Origin: Branchiostoma lanceolatum | Lineage: Eukaryota > Chordata > Leptocardii > Amphioxiformes > Branchiostomatidae | Length of the DNA stretch: 64,000 nucleotides | Reading direction: 5' to 3' | Assembly (NCBI RefSeq): GCF_035083965.1 | Contig: NC_089729.1 | Span: 1,123,501 to 1,187,500, forward strand | In this document: positions 44,801 to 56,600 of the stretch, in pieces | Position numbering within the stretch: the first letter of the stretch is position 1 | Layout: each line of letters opens with the position of its first letter | Position numbers and translations under genes: made by a program | Notes under the pieces: generated by a model | What the model was told of the DNA's origin: nothing | The model's database searches: none | What the model saw: the letters and a program-made list of their open reading frames with translations, nothing else

Positions 44801-44945
44801 CGTATACTGCAATCTCCGCTGCCGCTACCTGCTCTGAGAAAGACATGGGCTGCCAATCAGCCACCTTACAGGACTGGCACGGGGCCAGGAGTGTCGTCAG
44901 GACAACGGCCACGCCCACCGCTAGGGCGATCTGGGACGAAGACAT
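41857..44945 (-). CDS. Secreted CCDC3/favine-like N-terminal-domain protein with probable GPI tail (proximal first exon)
   Basis: Exons 44945-44777, 43772-43641, 42658-42543, 42054-41857; GT-AG with phases 1, 1, 0; 615 nt, 204 aa. The signal peptide is MSSSQIALAVGVAVVL followed by SC. The domain includes WQPMSF, AEIAVYARVLD, VYCVFKGG, TSCHHTK, EDYILLLKRDGDMFLPDEVN and FPADQEH. This order resembles the part of CCDC3 before its coiled coil (AE..VYARVL, SCHSHTV, DY.FFLR, LP..VN, FPDTQE). There is no coiled coil; instead the C terminus is hydrophobic (SYVLLAAVFATLSF, then TQALLV and stop), suggesting a GPI anchor. The NTR/TIMP fold was the alternative considered. The gene converges on the adaptor gene. 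Confidence 0.75.
42110..42530 (-). mobile_element. tRNA-derived SINE, second family
   Basis: The minus-strand head has TAGTCCAGCCGTTACTGAC and GTGAGTTCTATTCCC. The body (TAGAGGAATTTCCC, then CTGTCACGACCGTTGGAAG) matches 13300-13680 and the fragment at 15600. Confidence 0.6.
42818..43634. mobile_element. Long-terminal-inverted-repeat element of about 815 bp with a nested SINE
   Basis: The left arm (TTCAGATTTACCACATTTGT through GGGGCATGCCCCTACTCTTT, 42822-42953) is the near-perfect reverse complement of 43500-43630. A tRNA-derived SINE (42955-43198, -) sits just inside the left arm. The right end abuts the exon 43772-43641 donor. Confidence 0.8.
42955..43198 (-). mobile_element. SINE nested in the inverted-repeat element
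   Basis: The plus strand reads the tail first (TGGTGGGTTCTTTAACGTGC) and the head last (CGAACTCGGGTTCCC, then GGCGCCACGA). It shares its body with 21108-21360. Confidence 0.65.
43829..44069. mobile_element. Foldback MITE with CGATACA ends
   Basis: CCGATACACACTTGGAAAAT and TGTCTGGACGTATGAT on the left face ATCGTACGTCCAGAAAATTT and CCCAGTATGTATCGG on the right. It lies in intron 1 of the CCDC3-like gene. Confidence 0.7.
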
Positions 44946-45194
44946 CTGTTGGCCAATGTATAAATTGAACATTGACAATGTTTGATTTTATTGATTGATC
45001 TCAAGTACTGGTATAATGGTATCCAGCACTAGTAAGGCTGAAGAGTACCTATCGTCCTCTCCATCTAAGATACTGCTGAGTCTCTTTTGAGTCCTCTCCG
45101 CGAATAGTAGAGGACAGAAGAAAACTTACATGTAGAGCAGCCAAAAGAGGTTTGGATGCCAGACTACTTGCAGAGTGGACAAAAGAACCTCGGT

Positions 45195-45310
45195 AGCTAT
45201 AGTTGAAACAAATCAAAGGAGCGAGTAGAAACAAGTGATCCCAACCGAGATTCGAACCCACGCCGAAAACGGCAGCCCAGATCACAGTTGGAGGCGCTTG
45301 AACCCCACTG
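45195..45310 (-). mobile_element. tRNA-derived repeat head
   Basis: On the minus strand, GTGGGTTCGAATCTCGG is a B-box and GGGTTCAAGCGCCTCC precedes it. The 12670-12730 region shares TGGCGCTTGAACCCCACTGT. It is too diverged to be called a tRNA gene. Confidence 0.45.
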
Positions 45311-45534
45311 TTACATAATCAAGGAGTTTTGATGCCAGGCTAGGCTACAAGTGTGACGACACATGACATTCCCAGTGCAGGTAGTGGCAGCAAACAAAAG
45401 TAAAATAAAAGTATCTTAATCTATGATCAGGGACCTAGGGCTTAGCAGCCCCTCCCAGTAAAAATTGTAAGACCCTGCTACTTAAAACAGCAAGGAAACT
45501 GCCAGTAGGTGAACTACAAGGGGCTGAGTTAAAA

Positions 45535-45680
45535 GTTAAAGTTCCTTCCTGCACCAGAATGTGCATAGAGTGGTGCCCACCTCCGTTTCAGTAGCCCTTG
45601 GGCCGCACAACTTTGTGCAATCACTACTGTAACAGCAGGCGGCTAGTCCACTCAGGTAGTGGCATTAGGGGTTTGAAAGA
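45535..45680 (-). mobile_element. Fragment of the tRNA-Ala-like SINE
   Basis: Shares GTTCCTTCCTGCAC, CCCACCTCCGTTTCAGTAGC and CCTTGGGCCGCACAACTTTG with 31370-31622. The head is missing. Confidence 0.65.
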
Positions 45681-45708
45681 AGGAGGAAATCTACTATCGA
45701 CAACTAAC

Positions 45709-45877
45709 CATTGAGTTTGTCCACAACTCTGGCATGAACTGCGATCTCTGAAGCCACTACCTGCTCAGGGAAGGACATGGCCTGCCAGTTGACAACGCTA
45801 CAGGACAGGGCCGGGGCTGGGGCTGATGCCAGGACAAGGGTTGCAGCCAGAGTTAGGGCGATCAGGGATGAAGGCAT
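45709..45877 (-). CDS. Alternative distal first exon of the CCDC3/favine-like gene
   Basis: Exactly 169 nt like the proximal exon (44777-44945), ending at the same type of donor (AATG|GTTAG) and in the same phase. It encodes a signal peptide (MPSSLIALTLAATLVLASA) and WQAMSFPEQVVASEIAVHAR, clearly paralogous. It can splice to exon 43772 in frame. Either it is an alternative first exon with its own promoter, or it is left from tandem gene duplication; no second set of downstream exons was found. Confidence 0.75.
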
Positions 45878-45938
45878 CTTGGACTGGAGAACAATGTTGA
45901 CTGTTAACAAAACTATTTTTCTTTTCTACTTACATGAT

Positions 45939-46065
45939 GTGAGTGAGTGAGTGAGTGAGTGAGTGAGTGAGTGAGTGAGTGAGTGAGTGAGTGAGTGAGT
46001 GAGTGAGTGAGTGAGTGATGTAACTGTTAGTAAATGGGACCTTGTACATTGAGTGAAACACACAC

Positions 46066-46097
<32 letters not shown>

Positions 46098-46255
46098 AAC
46101 CATACACATAAGTTACCCACATGCACACACAAATACAACTTACAAACACACATACACACACAGACTTACGCACGCACACACACACATACGTACATACATA
46201 CATACACAAAGGCATACACACATGCACACATATTATAACAATCACAATAACACAC
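45939..46255. repeat. (GTGA)n followed by CA/CATA microsatellites
   Basis: 45939-46018 is a perfect GTGA run of about 80 bp just upstream of the distal CCDC3-like first exon. 46065-46255 is a mixed CA and CATACATA tract. Confidence 0.95.
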
Positions 46256-46642
46256 ATATAATTACTCCTGCAATGTAACGTAACCGTTGAACAAACAGTA
46301 TAACTGTTATAGGGATTACTAGTAACAACTTGAAAGACAAAATTATGAGGTGGGATAAAAGACAACTTCAAGTCTGTACTTCGTGCACAAGCGCAGTTGA
46401 GTGATCGTATCCAGTTATTTCAGATCTTATAAGAGAAGTGGTTCTTTGGTAAAGGTAACATTTCCCACCTTTTGTCCAGACGATCTCTGAAATATCGTTA
46501 TAATTTTCAGGTCTGCGCCTGCTTCAAGAATGTACCTAGCACGGACTGGTACGTGTTTTAGTCCTGTCTTGCCCCACCCAGACGTAAACACGTCACCTGA
46601 CAATCATACATACCAGGCGAAGGTCAATGATCCCGGTTTACC

Positions 46643-46656
46643 GTTGCCATGGTTAC
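46643..46656 (+). promoter_or_regulatory. RFX X-box-like motif
   Basis: GTTGCCATGGTTAC is close to the X-box consensus. It lies between the divergent CCDC3-like and LENG9-like genes. A weaker relative, GTTGCCGTAGAAAC, is near 47064. Confidence 0.3.
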
Positions 46657-47174
46657 CTAGTGGACTTTCTCCCGCAGAAGCTAGTCATTCGGATCGGTGA
46701 CAACGGTGCTCAACCTAACGTCGAGTCAGACTATTTCCTGGGCGGAAGTTGTTCTGCTGCTTTGAATGCCGCGAATATGGCTGCATCTGGCGTGGCCCGG
46801 TCGGGTCACTCCCGCGAACTTTGGCTCTGAATGCGTGGCTGTGCATCCGCTGCTAGTTTCTGTCCCGTGCTCATGCGGAAGTGACATAGTTCAGATCGGC
46901 GGCGACACCCCCTCCGTTGGACGCCCATCTGGCATCAATCTGCCCACCTTTCGGACGCAAGGGGAATGCGATATTTCCTGCTCAACATTTTATTGATTTG
47001 CCCGCTTCGCTCTTTGCTAGTCGACGTCAACCAGGTTTGCCGAAACGAAGGTAAGAATGCTGGTTGCCGTAGAAACGAAACACAGTGTGCAGATGTCTAT
47101 TAAAAACAACAAACGGTAGAATATTTCCTTACTTGTTTTCTAGTTTCGTAGAAAAAAAAAAAAAAAATAATGCT

Positions 47175-47246
47175 TTCCCATGCCGGGAATCGAACCCGGG
47201 CCGTGTGGGTGAAAGCCACAAATCCTAACCACTAGACCACATGGGA
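47175..47246 (-). tRNA. tRNA-Glu(TTC)
   Basis: 72 nt on the minus strand. The acceptor TCCCATG pairs with CATGGGA, discriminator A. D-arm GGTCTAGTGGTTAGG; anticodon stem TGTGG/CCACA around loop CTTTCAC (anticodon TTC); T-arm CCCGGGTTCGATTCCCGG. All four stems pair. A T-rich stretch follows after a few bases. It is the closest feature upstream of the LENG9-like promoter. Confidence 0.95.
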
Positions 47247-47468
47247 TGCCGATGTTGTCCTGGGCGACAACAAGAGTCCTTATACAAGGACCGTAGCAGG
47301 TGCACCCAGCTTCGTAAGCATTTTCACAATCATTTGGGCCTTTTATAACCCTACATTTTTGCTGCCGACAACAGAGAAGATTTCAATTATTCACGCTGAA
47401 GCTCAGACATTTAAAGCGCTGTTACACAAGACACGGTAGATTTCTAGGGCGTAATTTGGACGGTCAGG

Positions 47469-47476
47469 TGACGTCA
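47469..47476 (+). promoter_or_regulatory. CRE (TGACGTCA)
   Basis: A perfect palindromic CREB/ATF site 160 bp upstream of the LENG9-like start codon. GGTTTAAAAACGG near 47550 could serve as a weak TATA-like element between them. Confidence 0.5.
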
Positions 47477-47635
47477 CCGACCTACATTTATTAATAGCTC
47501 CGTGACGTATGCGGCGTTGCATCACAGGTTGCAAAAGACAACTCAGCGCGAGGGTTTAAAAACGGCCGGATTCCCATCGCTGTTTCACTTGTTACAGCAT
47601 TTCAGGAGTGGAGAGAGCGGCTGATTCTAACGAGT

Positions 47636-50600
47636 ATGGCGGGGGCCGTGTGCGAACAAGAAAATTCAGGTGAGTTTCAAAAAGTTCTAAAAGTTCGAAC
47701 TTCGGTCCAAATTTCAGTCTATAGAAACACCCGTTGTCGGATGCCTACTTGCAGGTGAATATTTTTGTGGCCTTGCGAATATCTTTTCTTGAACATACTG
47801 CCGTGAACAATACACGAAAAGAGCCTGATTGAAACATGTTCAAAATGCTGAGTCCTTTAGATATAGCCTCAGCTCTACCAGGCTCCACAGGGCGCTGGAA
47901 AATCGTAGAAATTGGCTAAATAGACGGATAACATGGCAGAGTAGTCCATTATAGAAGTTACAGTTTGTGACCTCTAGCACGGACGGCATGTTGGACCCTC
48001 TATCCGTAGCCGACTCCCTTAGCATACTGTTCACTCTATTTGGCCAGTTTCTACTATTTTCCATCCATCCGCGGGGCCTGGTCAGAGGCTATCTTTTCGA
48101 CACAAAAGTCAAAAACGCACGTGAGTACAAATTATGACTGTGTTCGAATTTGTAAGCACTTTCTTATTCACCCGTATCTGTACATGCGGCTTCCAAGAGA
48201 AGGTGGCCATACCTTTGGACTTTGTTCTAGTCAACACATAGTCAATCGATTATTCAAACGCTGACAAAGTCAAGTCAAGTTTATTGCACAACAATTGCAT
48301 CAGGTACAATGTACGGCAAATAACATGGAATATTAACAACTACAGACTATCTATACTAGTGCACTAACCTAACATCATTACTCGATACATAAGATAATGG
48401 CGTGATATATTTCACGTTATGGCACGGCTTCTCTTTTGCATAGCATTATATATGAGTTGGCCTAGGTAGACAGATACAGAGTCAGGACATGACAGAAGTA
48501 CATTAAATATTTCTCTACTTGTTCCAGGTAGTGTTATTTCCTTCTTACATGTAATCATCAGTCTTTTCCTTTCTTCATTATAAGATGGACATATCATAAG
48601 GAAATGGTATTCATCTTCAATATTTTCACAAACGAAATAAGTAGTTCATGCATCCTGACTACTAGTATTCCGTGGAGCCAGCATCCCAAGTTCGCGGCCC
48701 GGGCCTGGACACGGCTGGAAAAGAGTCGCATCGTCCTATCGGAGGGGGACGTAAAGCCGGCGGCCCCGTGTATAAGGGAGCTTTGGGGCGTCAAACATCT
48801 GCACCGTAAAAGAACCCAACACACTATTAAACTTATCGAAGAGAGTAAGGGTGACCTGGCCTAAAATACGCGACCGTAGCGAAGCCGCATTGCACTAATA
48901 CTGACGTCATATTAGCTAACGAAAGAGCGTCATGTTTCGTCCTCAGTCTGAGGTTCGCCCGCTTTAATGACAATGACAATGAACTTTATTGCATATTCAT
49001 GCCCATCATGGGCTAAATGCATTAGGTAACATAAAGTAAAAGAAAAGGAACATTGTGATATATTCCATTTAAATCTACAGTCTCTTCTCTCTTCTTGAAA
49101 CATTTGTACACAAATTCACATAGTTTTCCATTTATATCGTAGTTTTTAGATGACATAATACATGTGAATAGCTCGTTATTTCTAAGATGCGCATATTTCT
49201 TGTCTAGTTGTATGGGACTTACAAAGGATCTGCGCATGTCTGCGTATAGTGAGCATTCTAAGATAAAATGTATTTCATCTTCTATACAATCATTTACTAC
49301 GCATCGCATACTATCGGACCAACCAGATCGGATAAACCAAAGTTTGTTTTCTCCCGTCCGCAGAGCTGGCCGGAGAGCTGGAGGTTTTACAGGCCATCTA
49401 TGGGGACGAGGTTCAGAGAGTGGAGGGAGGGGATCGCACAGAAGTTTTAATGACCCTTGGGCAAGAGGGTATCGGACTGCAGTTCATGCTGACAGGTTTG
49501 TTCCGCATGTCGAATATCAAATGTCATATTTTCTGTACCTTTATCATCATTTTTATTCATTATAATAAAGTTGATTCTAATCATTTCAAAAATTCCCATG
49601 GAACGACCCCTAGCTACTCTTTTCCGATATATAAAGTGTCAAAAAAAAATCGTCTCATTCAAAGTTCTATCAAAGTGAGAGCGGCGGACCAGGTATAAAG
49701 CTATTAAAAGTGGCAAATGCACTTTGACCATGACTCTAAAGTTGGAAGACTGAGAGCGCTGCAAAATAGCATGTGCTGTTGAAGTACCTATACGTTTTAA
49801 AGAAGGTCATCAAGACCGTGCGCAGTGCAGTAGGGACATCCAGGTAATAAGATACACAATACAAACGTTAATCAAGTCACTCAGTCACTGATGGAAGATA
49901 GTGATCGATAGTGGGTGGTATCTGAAACGTCTGACGGTTTACAAAATCTATGCAATTGCTAGAATGACTTTGGTAAAACTTTGACTGAATTAGCCTCCGT
50001 TGCAGACTCCTTCCGGGTGTTTTTATTTTCTAAGTTCCAGTTTTACTATCACATTTTTTTCTTCTCGTTGGCCGGCCAGCAATTAGAAATGTAATAATAT
50101 AAAAACAATAACTTAGAAAACAGCCGGGAGGAGCCTGCATCGGAGGCTAGAATGAATAACGAAAGTCATCATGCTCCATCATGTTCTGTAATCTCAGATA
50201 CATTTTTGCCGAAACAGTCAATGCAGAAATGTTCGTGTTGTAATCATTCAAAACTTTCATGTCAGCATATCGTCACGTTTGATTCGACAGTGCAAATTAG
50301 AAGTAAAATAACTTTTGCATCGGCCGGGAATCGAACCCGGGCCTCCCGCGTGGCAGGCGAGAATTCTACCACTGAACCACCGATGCTTGTGTTTGTGGGC
50401 GAGAAACAGCTGACTAAATTCCCCGTAAGCATGGCTAAACGCCAAACAGATGTTGTTTCACACAGTGACGTATGCTAGGTGCAAAGTTTTGGCGCCAAAT
50501 TAAACGCGAATTCGGATTTCTTTCTTTTTTTCTGCGATAAGTAGTTAAAAGTTGCCAAAGCGTGTAAATTAAACAACTAAAACACGACAAACAAAATAGA

Positions 50601-53600
50601 TATGAATTATCAGAGATGTGCACAATTTTTGAACACCTGACCTGAAAAAGCTAATGTCAGTTTCTTAACGGACGTGGATCCATACATATAGAGCCTGAAT
50701 TTGAGGATTTAGTCATTTCAAGGACATTTGGTTTATTTGTTTATTTAGTTGACGGCAAAGCGTAGATAAATGAGCAAAGTAAACATCACAACATGTCAAC
50801 TTAAGTGAACGCACTTTGGCGTAACACAGTAGCTTTGCAGGGACCGTCGGACGTTTAACGAACAACAAATATTATGTTGATGAAGGTTAGACAAATATTA
50901 TGTTATTGTTAAGATTATTTGACTAAAAGGTTTCTACCCTGTGATTATAACAATTATTATATTCTACATGTACGTCAAACCTCTGCACGTAAAAGAACCC
51001 AACACACTTATCGAGAAGAGAAGGGGTGACCCGGTGTGCTTGGCCAAAAATGTGTGCCGTGACGAGGCCGCCGTGCAGTTGCACGAACAGCCCTAGATTA
51101 CTAGTTTACCCGAGGGAGTGGGTCACATTTCATTAATTTCTTCATACATGTACAATGGTTGTGTGTTTATGTTACATACTTGTGACAGTGATATGTGTAC
51201 TCTGCCAACTCCTTTAATAGCTTGTTCTAATTATGACACAACTTTTCTCATGATACAACCTTACAGAACGCTACCCAAAGGAAGCGCCCACTATCCACGT
51301 TTCCAGTTCCGAAGCATGCAACGTGGCAGACGCAGATCGTGCAGTACTGGCGGCGCACCTAGAGGGCGTTGCAAAGGCTTCTGTCGGTAAGCGTAAAAGA
51401 GATTGTGAACTTCAGAATAGAAAAAAAACACGTAACATTAAGATCGCGAAACTGCTGCAAACAGGTGCAAAATTGGCAAATAATAGAGACGTTGTTTGAT
51501 CCATCGTTAGCCTAATTGAATTGCGCTTATAGCATTTTGTATAATGGTTATCATTCTTAGATTCCGAAGCAGGTTCTATGGGCCTTTTATGGCTTATAAT
51601 AAATTTTTTGCTGAGTGATGGCTTCTTTTCGTTTATGCAAAAACGACCCAGTACAAAAAGAAATCATCAGCAAAAAGTGTATTTTAAGACCCAAAATGCA
51701 CGTAGAACCTGCTGTAGAGACTACAAATTGAGTCATTTATTTCCAGGGGAGGCCATGCTTCACACCCTCATCACCGAAGCCAAGGACTTCGCGGCCTCCC
51801 ATGTCAAGGACATTGCAAGGTCACCGACGAAAACGAAGACGTCGGCCCCGGACGACACGAAACCGGTCTGTACGTTTTTCCTTGAAGGAAAGTGCCGGTT
51901 TGGGGACAACTGTTTCAACAGGCATCCTCGGGCCGATGCGACATCGAAGGTGACAAGGGGCGTTTCAGAGATCAAACTTCAGGACAGGGAAAGTCCAGCG
52001 GAGTCTCGCGAGAGCGAGAGGAAAGGGAAGAAGAAGCCACCAATGAGGACGGCTCTCGACGTCATCAACCGCATCCAATGGGATGAGGACCTTCCCAGCA
52101 AGAACTTTGTGATTGGCTACTTGGACAGGTTCACAGGTGAGACATCCAATCACACCAGCTTTTAGAACCTAAAGAAGCAAATTCCTTTCAAGGCTGCCTC
52201 AAGGTTGACACTGGAATGATTTCAATTCTATTTTTAAAAATCGGGGTCTGGTGGAAACAGTTAGTAAAAATCTGCGCGTGTGCTAGTTTGCCAATATTTT
52301 TTGTTTGTTGAAAGAAAAAAAAAAGTTTGCATTGGCCGGGAATCGAACCCGGGCCTCCCGCGTGGCAGGCGAGAATTCTACCACTGAACCACCGATGCTT
52401 CTGTTTGAGTAACCAAACTCTTTTTATTAAAGAAAAATTAACTCAAAAGTTGAAATAGTGGAGCTTTCATCAGACCAAGTACCCTTAATAGAAACAAGAG
52501 CTTTTAAAAAAAGCTGGCGTTTCGGCTACGTTTATAAGTGTGAATTGTCTTTTCCCTTTACTTGAAGTAAAATCTGCCAGAGGAAGTCACTCAAGGGCTG
52601 TTCAGTCTATAAGAAAAATTGTCATTTTGGGAAATGAGTACTGTTTTAATAGAGAAAGGCAGATTGGGGAAAGCAATTTTGGAGTTACGTCACTTAACTT
52701 AAGTGCTTTTGAAAAAGCTGGTCTTGGCCTGCAACTTGTACTTATTTGTAAAATGTATAATAGGCTCATTATAAAAGCTATCAATGTAATTATGTACATG
52801 GCACGCAATAAAACAAAAAATTTGAAAAAGCACCATTGAATCATCAGCACTATGGTAATTAAGTGAAATAGAAGTTCATAACAGCTAAGGTTCTATCTAA
52901 AATGACTACCAAATGTCAAACAAATCAACAGCTACCTCATCCGTATTATTCTGGTTTCCGCATTTACAACATTTCTTCCTTATTTTCCTGGGTAATTTTG
53001 CTAAAATTCAGGAAAATTCCCATAGTTTTGTGCCGAGGGGCGCCACTTTCCACGTCCGTGTTGTCTGAATGAAGTCGATACTGAACAATGGAGCATTTGC
53101 TACTGTAAGTGTAACAAAGAATCGCTGTTTTGCAAACAACATCAAGAGCCTCTGTTTACATCGGGGATAGAAGTTTAGTGGCGAGTGTTTTGCAAGAATC
53201 ATCTTACCGCGCATAGGAGCCACTGCACGGTATTTTCCATTACAATGAACAGAAAAATTCGAATGCCGGGTTTGGAATCTATGAAGTCCTGTTCATAAGA
53301 CAAAGGCCTTGTATATATTAAATGAATATTTAAAAATAACAAATATAAAATATTTCTTTATTTATTAATGAAAAAAAATGATATTCATAAATATGATATT
53401 GATAGATTAATATAATATCAATATATATTTTTGATATTCAATATCTAAAAAGAAAAAAAAAATCCATGCACGGACACGAACCCGGATCTTCTGGGTCCGA
53501 AGTGCTTCGCGTTGCCAGATCGGCCAAGCTGCGGTATGTAACTAGTTACTCTGGACGTAATGCTATAACCTCACTATATGGTATCATTTATGCCGATTTT

Positions 53601-56600
53601 TGGTCGTTTTCTTGACGAAATCATTTTTTTTCTTCTGCAATCTTGTGGAATAGATGTAATATGGTCATTTTTCAGGATATCAAAGTCCGAAACCACAATG
53701 CAATGATATTTCCGAACAGTTGTAGCAGTTACATGCGGTCGCCGTCCTGTGTCACATGCAAATCTAGCCTGCCTGCCTTTTCGTGCTCTCTTGCCATATA
53801 AGGCAACGGCTATACAAGGATTTGAGAACGTATTGCCATATAAGGTCTTATTGTGTGCGACACAGTGTTGAACCAAGCTTCCCTGGTTCCTGCCTGCAAG
53901 GTAAAAGCCAGGACAATGCGTTCCGGCGCGCATGCGCCGAAACGCAAAAACAAAGACTGAGATGAAATACTCGATGGGCCATTCGACATACAGCATATGA
54001 CAAGTTGCCACCCCAGTGCATCCCTTTTTATGCACACGCTTTACCGTTCTTTTTTTCATTCAAAGAAACATCTAACATACAAAGAAATGGACGAAGACAA
54101 AGTGGCGGCGGACTCAAGTTGTACACAACGTATATTCTCGCCGTGATTTGTACATTGTAGAAAATAGAATATTTGACAAGACACTAAAACTTGTGACTGC
54201 CAGAATGGTAAATGAACAAATACCTAGTTGAAACGAAAGTCCGACCTCCCCCCCCCCCCCACACGAAAACAAGCAAAAAGGACATGTATACCTAAAAACG
54301 TTTTGTTACTGTGATATAGATATATGTGTGGCTAACATTATTTACTATACGATTGTTTGTGCACAGGTGTTCAGGAGAGACCGTTCGACGACTTCACCTG
54401 GGGTGACCTGAGCGATGCCGAGATAGACGACCTGGCCATCCCACAGCACCGCATCCAGTACTTCAAGTACCACGAGGAGAAGGTGGGTCTATTCTACTGG
54501 TCTGAACTACCCGAAACTTTACTTTACTTGACTTAGACGTAGATGAGGGCATGCATGCCCCTTTTACGTAGAGCGTAATCGGCCGTTTTAATTTTACGTA
54601 GAGCGTTGCCGACCACTCCATAATTTAGCGTAGAGTGTAGGGGGGGGGGGGCTTTCTGAATTTAGCGTAGAGCGTAAGGAGGCTTTCTGAATTTAGCGCA
54701 TTACGTAACCGGCCCTCCGAATTTAGCGTAGAGCGCCCGTGCCTAGTGGCACATCGGGCGGCAAGCTTTATTCATCCGGTACGGTTTTGGGCCAGGACGT
54801 CTGGTCTCATCCCGGGGGCCATTCTGTAGCATTTGTCGCCATGCTACGGTTTTAATTGGTCTTTCCCGCTTTCTTTTCCCTTTGCCAGGTTGTCAGTGCA
54901 GCGCTGTTTTAGCATGTCGTTCCACGGGCATTCTGAGCACTTGCCCTGTGTACTTGTCCCACTCCTTTGTAATTCTATCTCTATATGTTATGTTATGTTA
55001 TGTTATGTTATGTTATGTTATGTTATGTTATGTTATGTTATGTTATGTTATGTTATATTATGTTATGTTATGTTATGTTATTTATCATTCGAAAGTCACC
55101 GTTGTCGGAATGCAATAGTTTAATGACTGAGAAATTTAAGTTTAATGACTGTGAACGATTTCTACAAGCGCTAGCCGGCTAGACTAGTCGTTGTGCCCGG
55201 CTCAGTCTGTGTCTTTTACGCCTGTACTTGCAACTGATTTAGTTCTCTTTTCTAGCATTGCTCTTCTTTATCGGTTCAACTCCTCCGTTTAAAGAAACAG
55301 CCTTGGATCCCTACATGATGTTCTTGTTCAGTCAGCTTCTGTCGTTGCTCCAACTGTTAAGCCCACCTCTCACTGGACCCGCGGCACGCTGGCGGCGTCG
55401 CTGCGTCCTAAACTGGATTTGTGTTACCCTTGACTTTACAATGGGAATATCATTCAAAACGTACAAGTATGACCAAAAGACAACAAAACGCGCAAAGCTT
55501 AAAAAGATTCGTTTTTTGTCGATGAAATTCGTTGATTACTTTGTCAATTCAATCGGCCGCAGCGCCGTCGCCAGCGTGCTGCGGGTCCAGTGAGAGGGGG
55601 CTTAAACACCTCGATTGTTAGCGTGGTCTATCTTTACTCCCTGCACCTTAAATGCTAATCTTGGAAGAGAATACGTCGATGAAGGTGATACATCCAGGTA
55701 CATGTAATAATCATTAGGTTAGGCATCCAGGTAATGATAATTGCATAATATGTCAATGACAGGCGAACGGCTAGCTGTCAAGATGGCGTTGGTATACTTG
55801 GTTTCAACCGAGTCTACTTATCGCTGGGAAAAACCCACGGGATTGTTCTCATGTTAATAGTACAGTAACGTATACGGAACAGTGCAATTGTCAACCAGTG
55901 CCATACGTTTGTATGCAGTTTGCCTATATCAATCATATATTCAGAGAATTTTTTTATCTGCAGTTGACAGTCCGACGCACACGATTTACTTTTTACCTTG
56001 CGCCCCCTGGGTGTCCTAACCCAGACAAGGGGCTGTCCTAGGTGTTTCTAAATATTCATCTTGCGTATTGTATGTCTGTTCTAAGTACAATAAAGATGAT
56101 TTTAACTCTCTTATCGTCTTTGATGTATTTACAGGTCTGGGACAAAAACGAGCGACTGGATAACGTGTTCGGGTCTACCGGAAGTGACGTCACCATCCAT
56201 GACGTGTTACAGAGGTACAAGAAGGAAGATGAAAGTTTGACGGTCCAAGACAAGGAGGAAGGCGCGCAGGCTGTGGAGGAGGGACCACAAGAAGACGAAG
56301 AAAACAGCTCAGATGACGAAGACGTCGTCCCAACTCAGACGGTGACGACTCCTTGGAAAGGACAGCGTCTCCAAAAGCTTAAAGATGCGAACAAGAACAC
56401 GCCAAGGAAGTCAAAACAGACCTCATTTGACAGACCAAACTTTTTCGTCGCCGTCCGCATAACAGACCCGGACATTCTAAGCGTCGCGAAGGAGTTTCAG
56501 ACGTGCATTTTCGAGCGTTCGCCTGTCTTGGACGCTGCCTTAGCTCCAGTGGAGAAACTCCACGTCACGCTGTGCACCTTGCGGCTCAACAGCCAGACAG

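Noticed and set aside
41857..44945. TIMP/netrin NTR domain as the primary identity of the small secreted protein
   Set aside because: The mature start and cysteine spacing do not follow TIMP (no CxC start), while the order of SCHHT, DYxLLL, LPxxVN and FPxxQE fits CCDC3 better. A distant NTR relation remains possible.
46053..46371. CV- and TH-rich frames on both strands
   Set aside because: Translations of CA, CATA and GTGA microsatellites.
54833..55182. MLCYVMLCYV-type frames
   Set aside because: Translation of a TATGT microsatellite.
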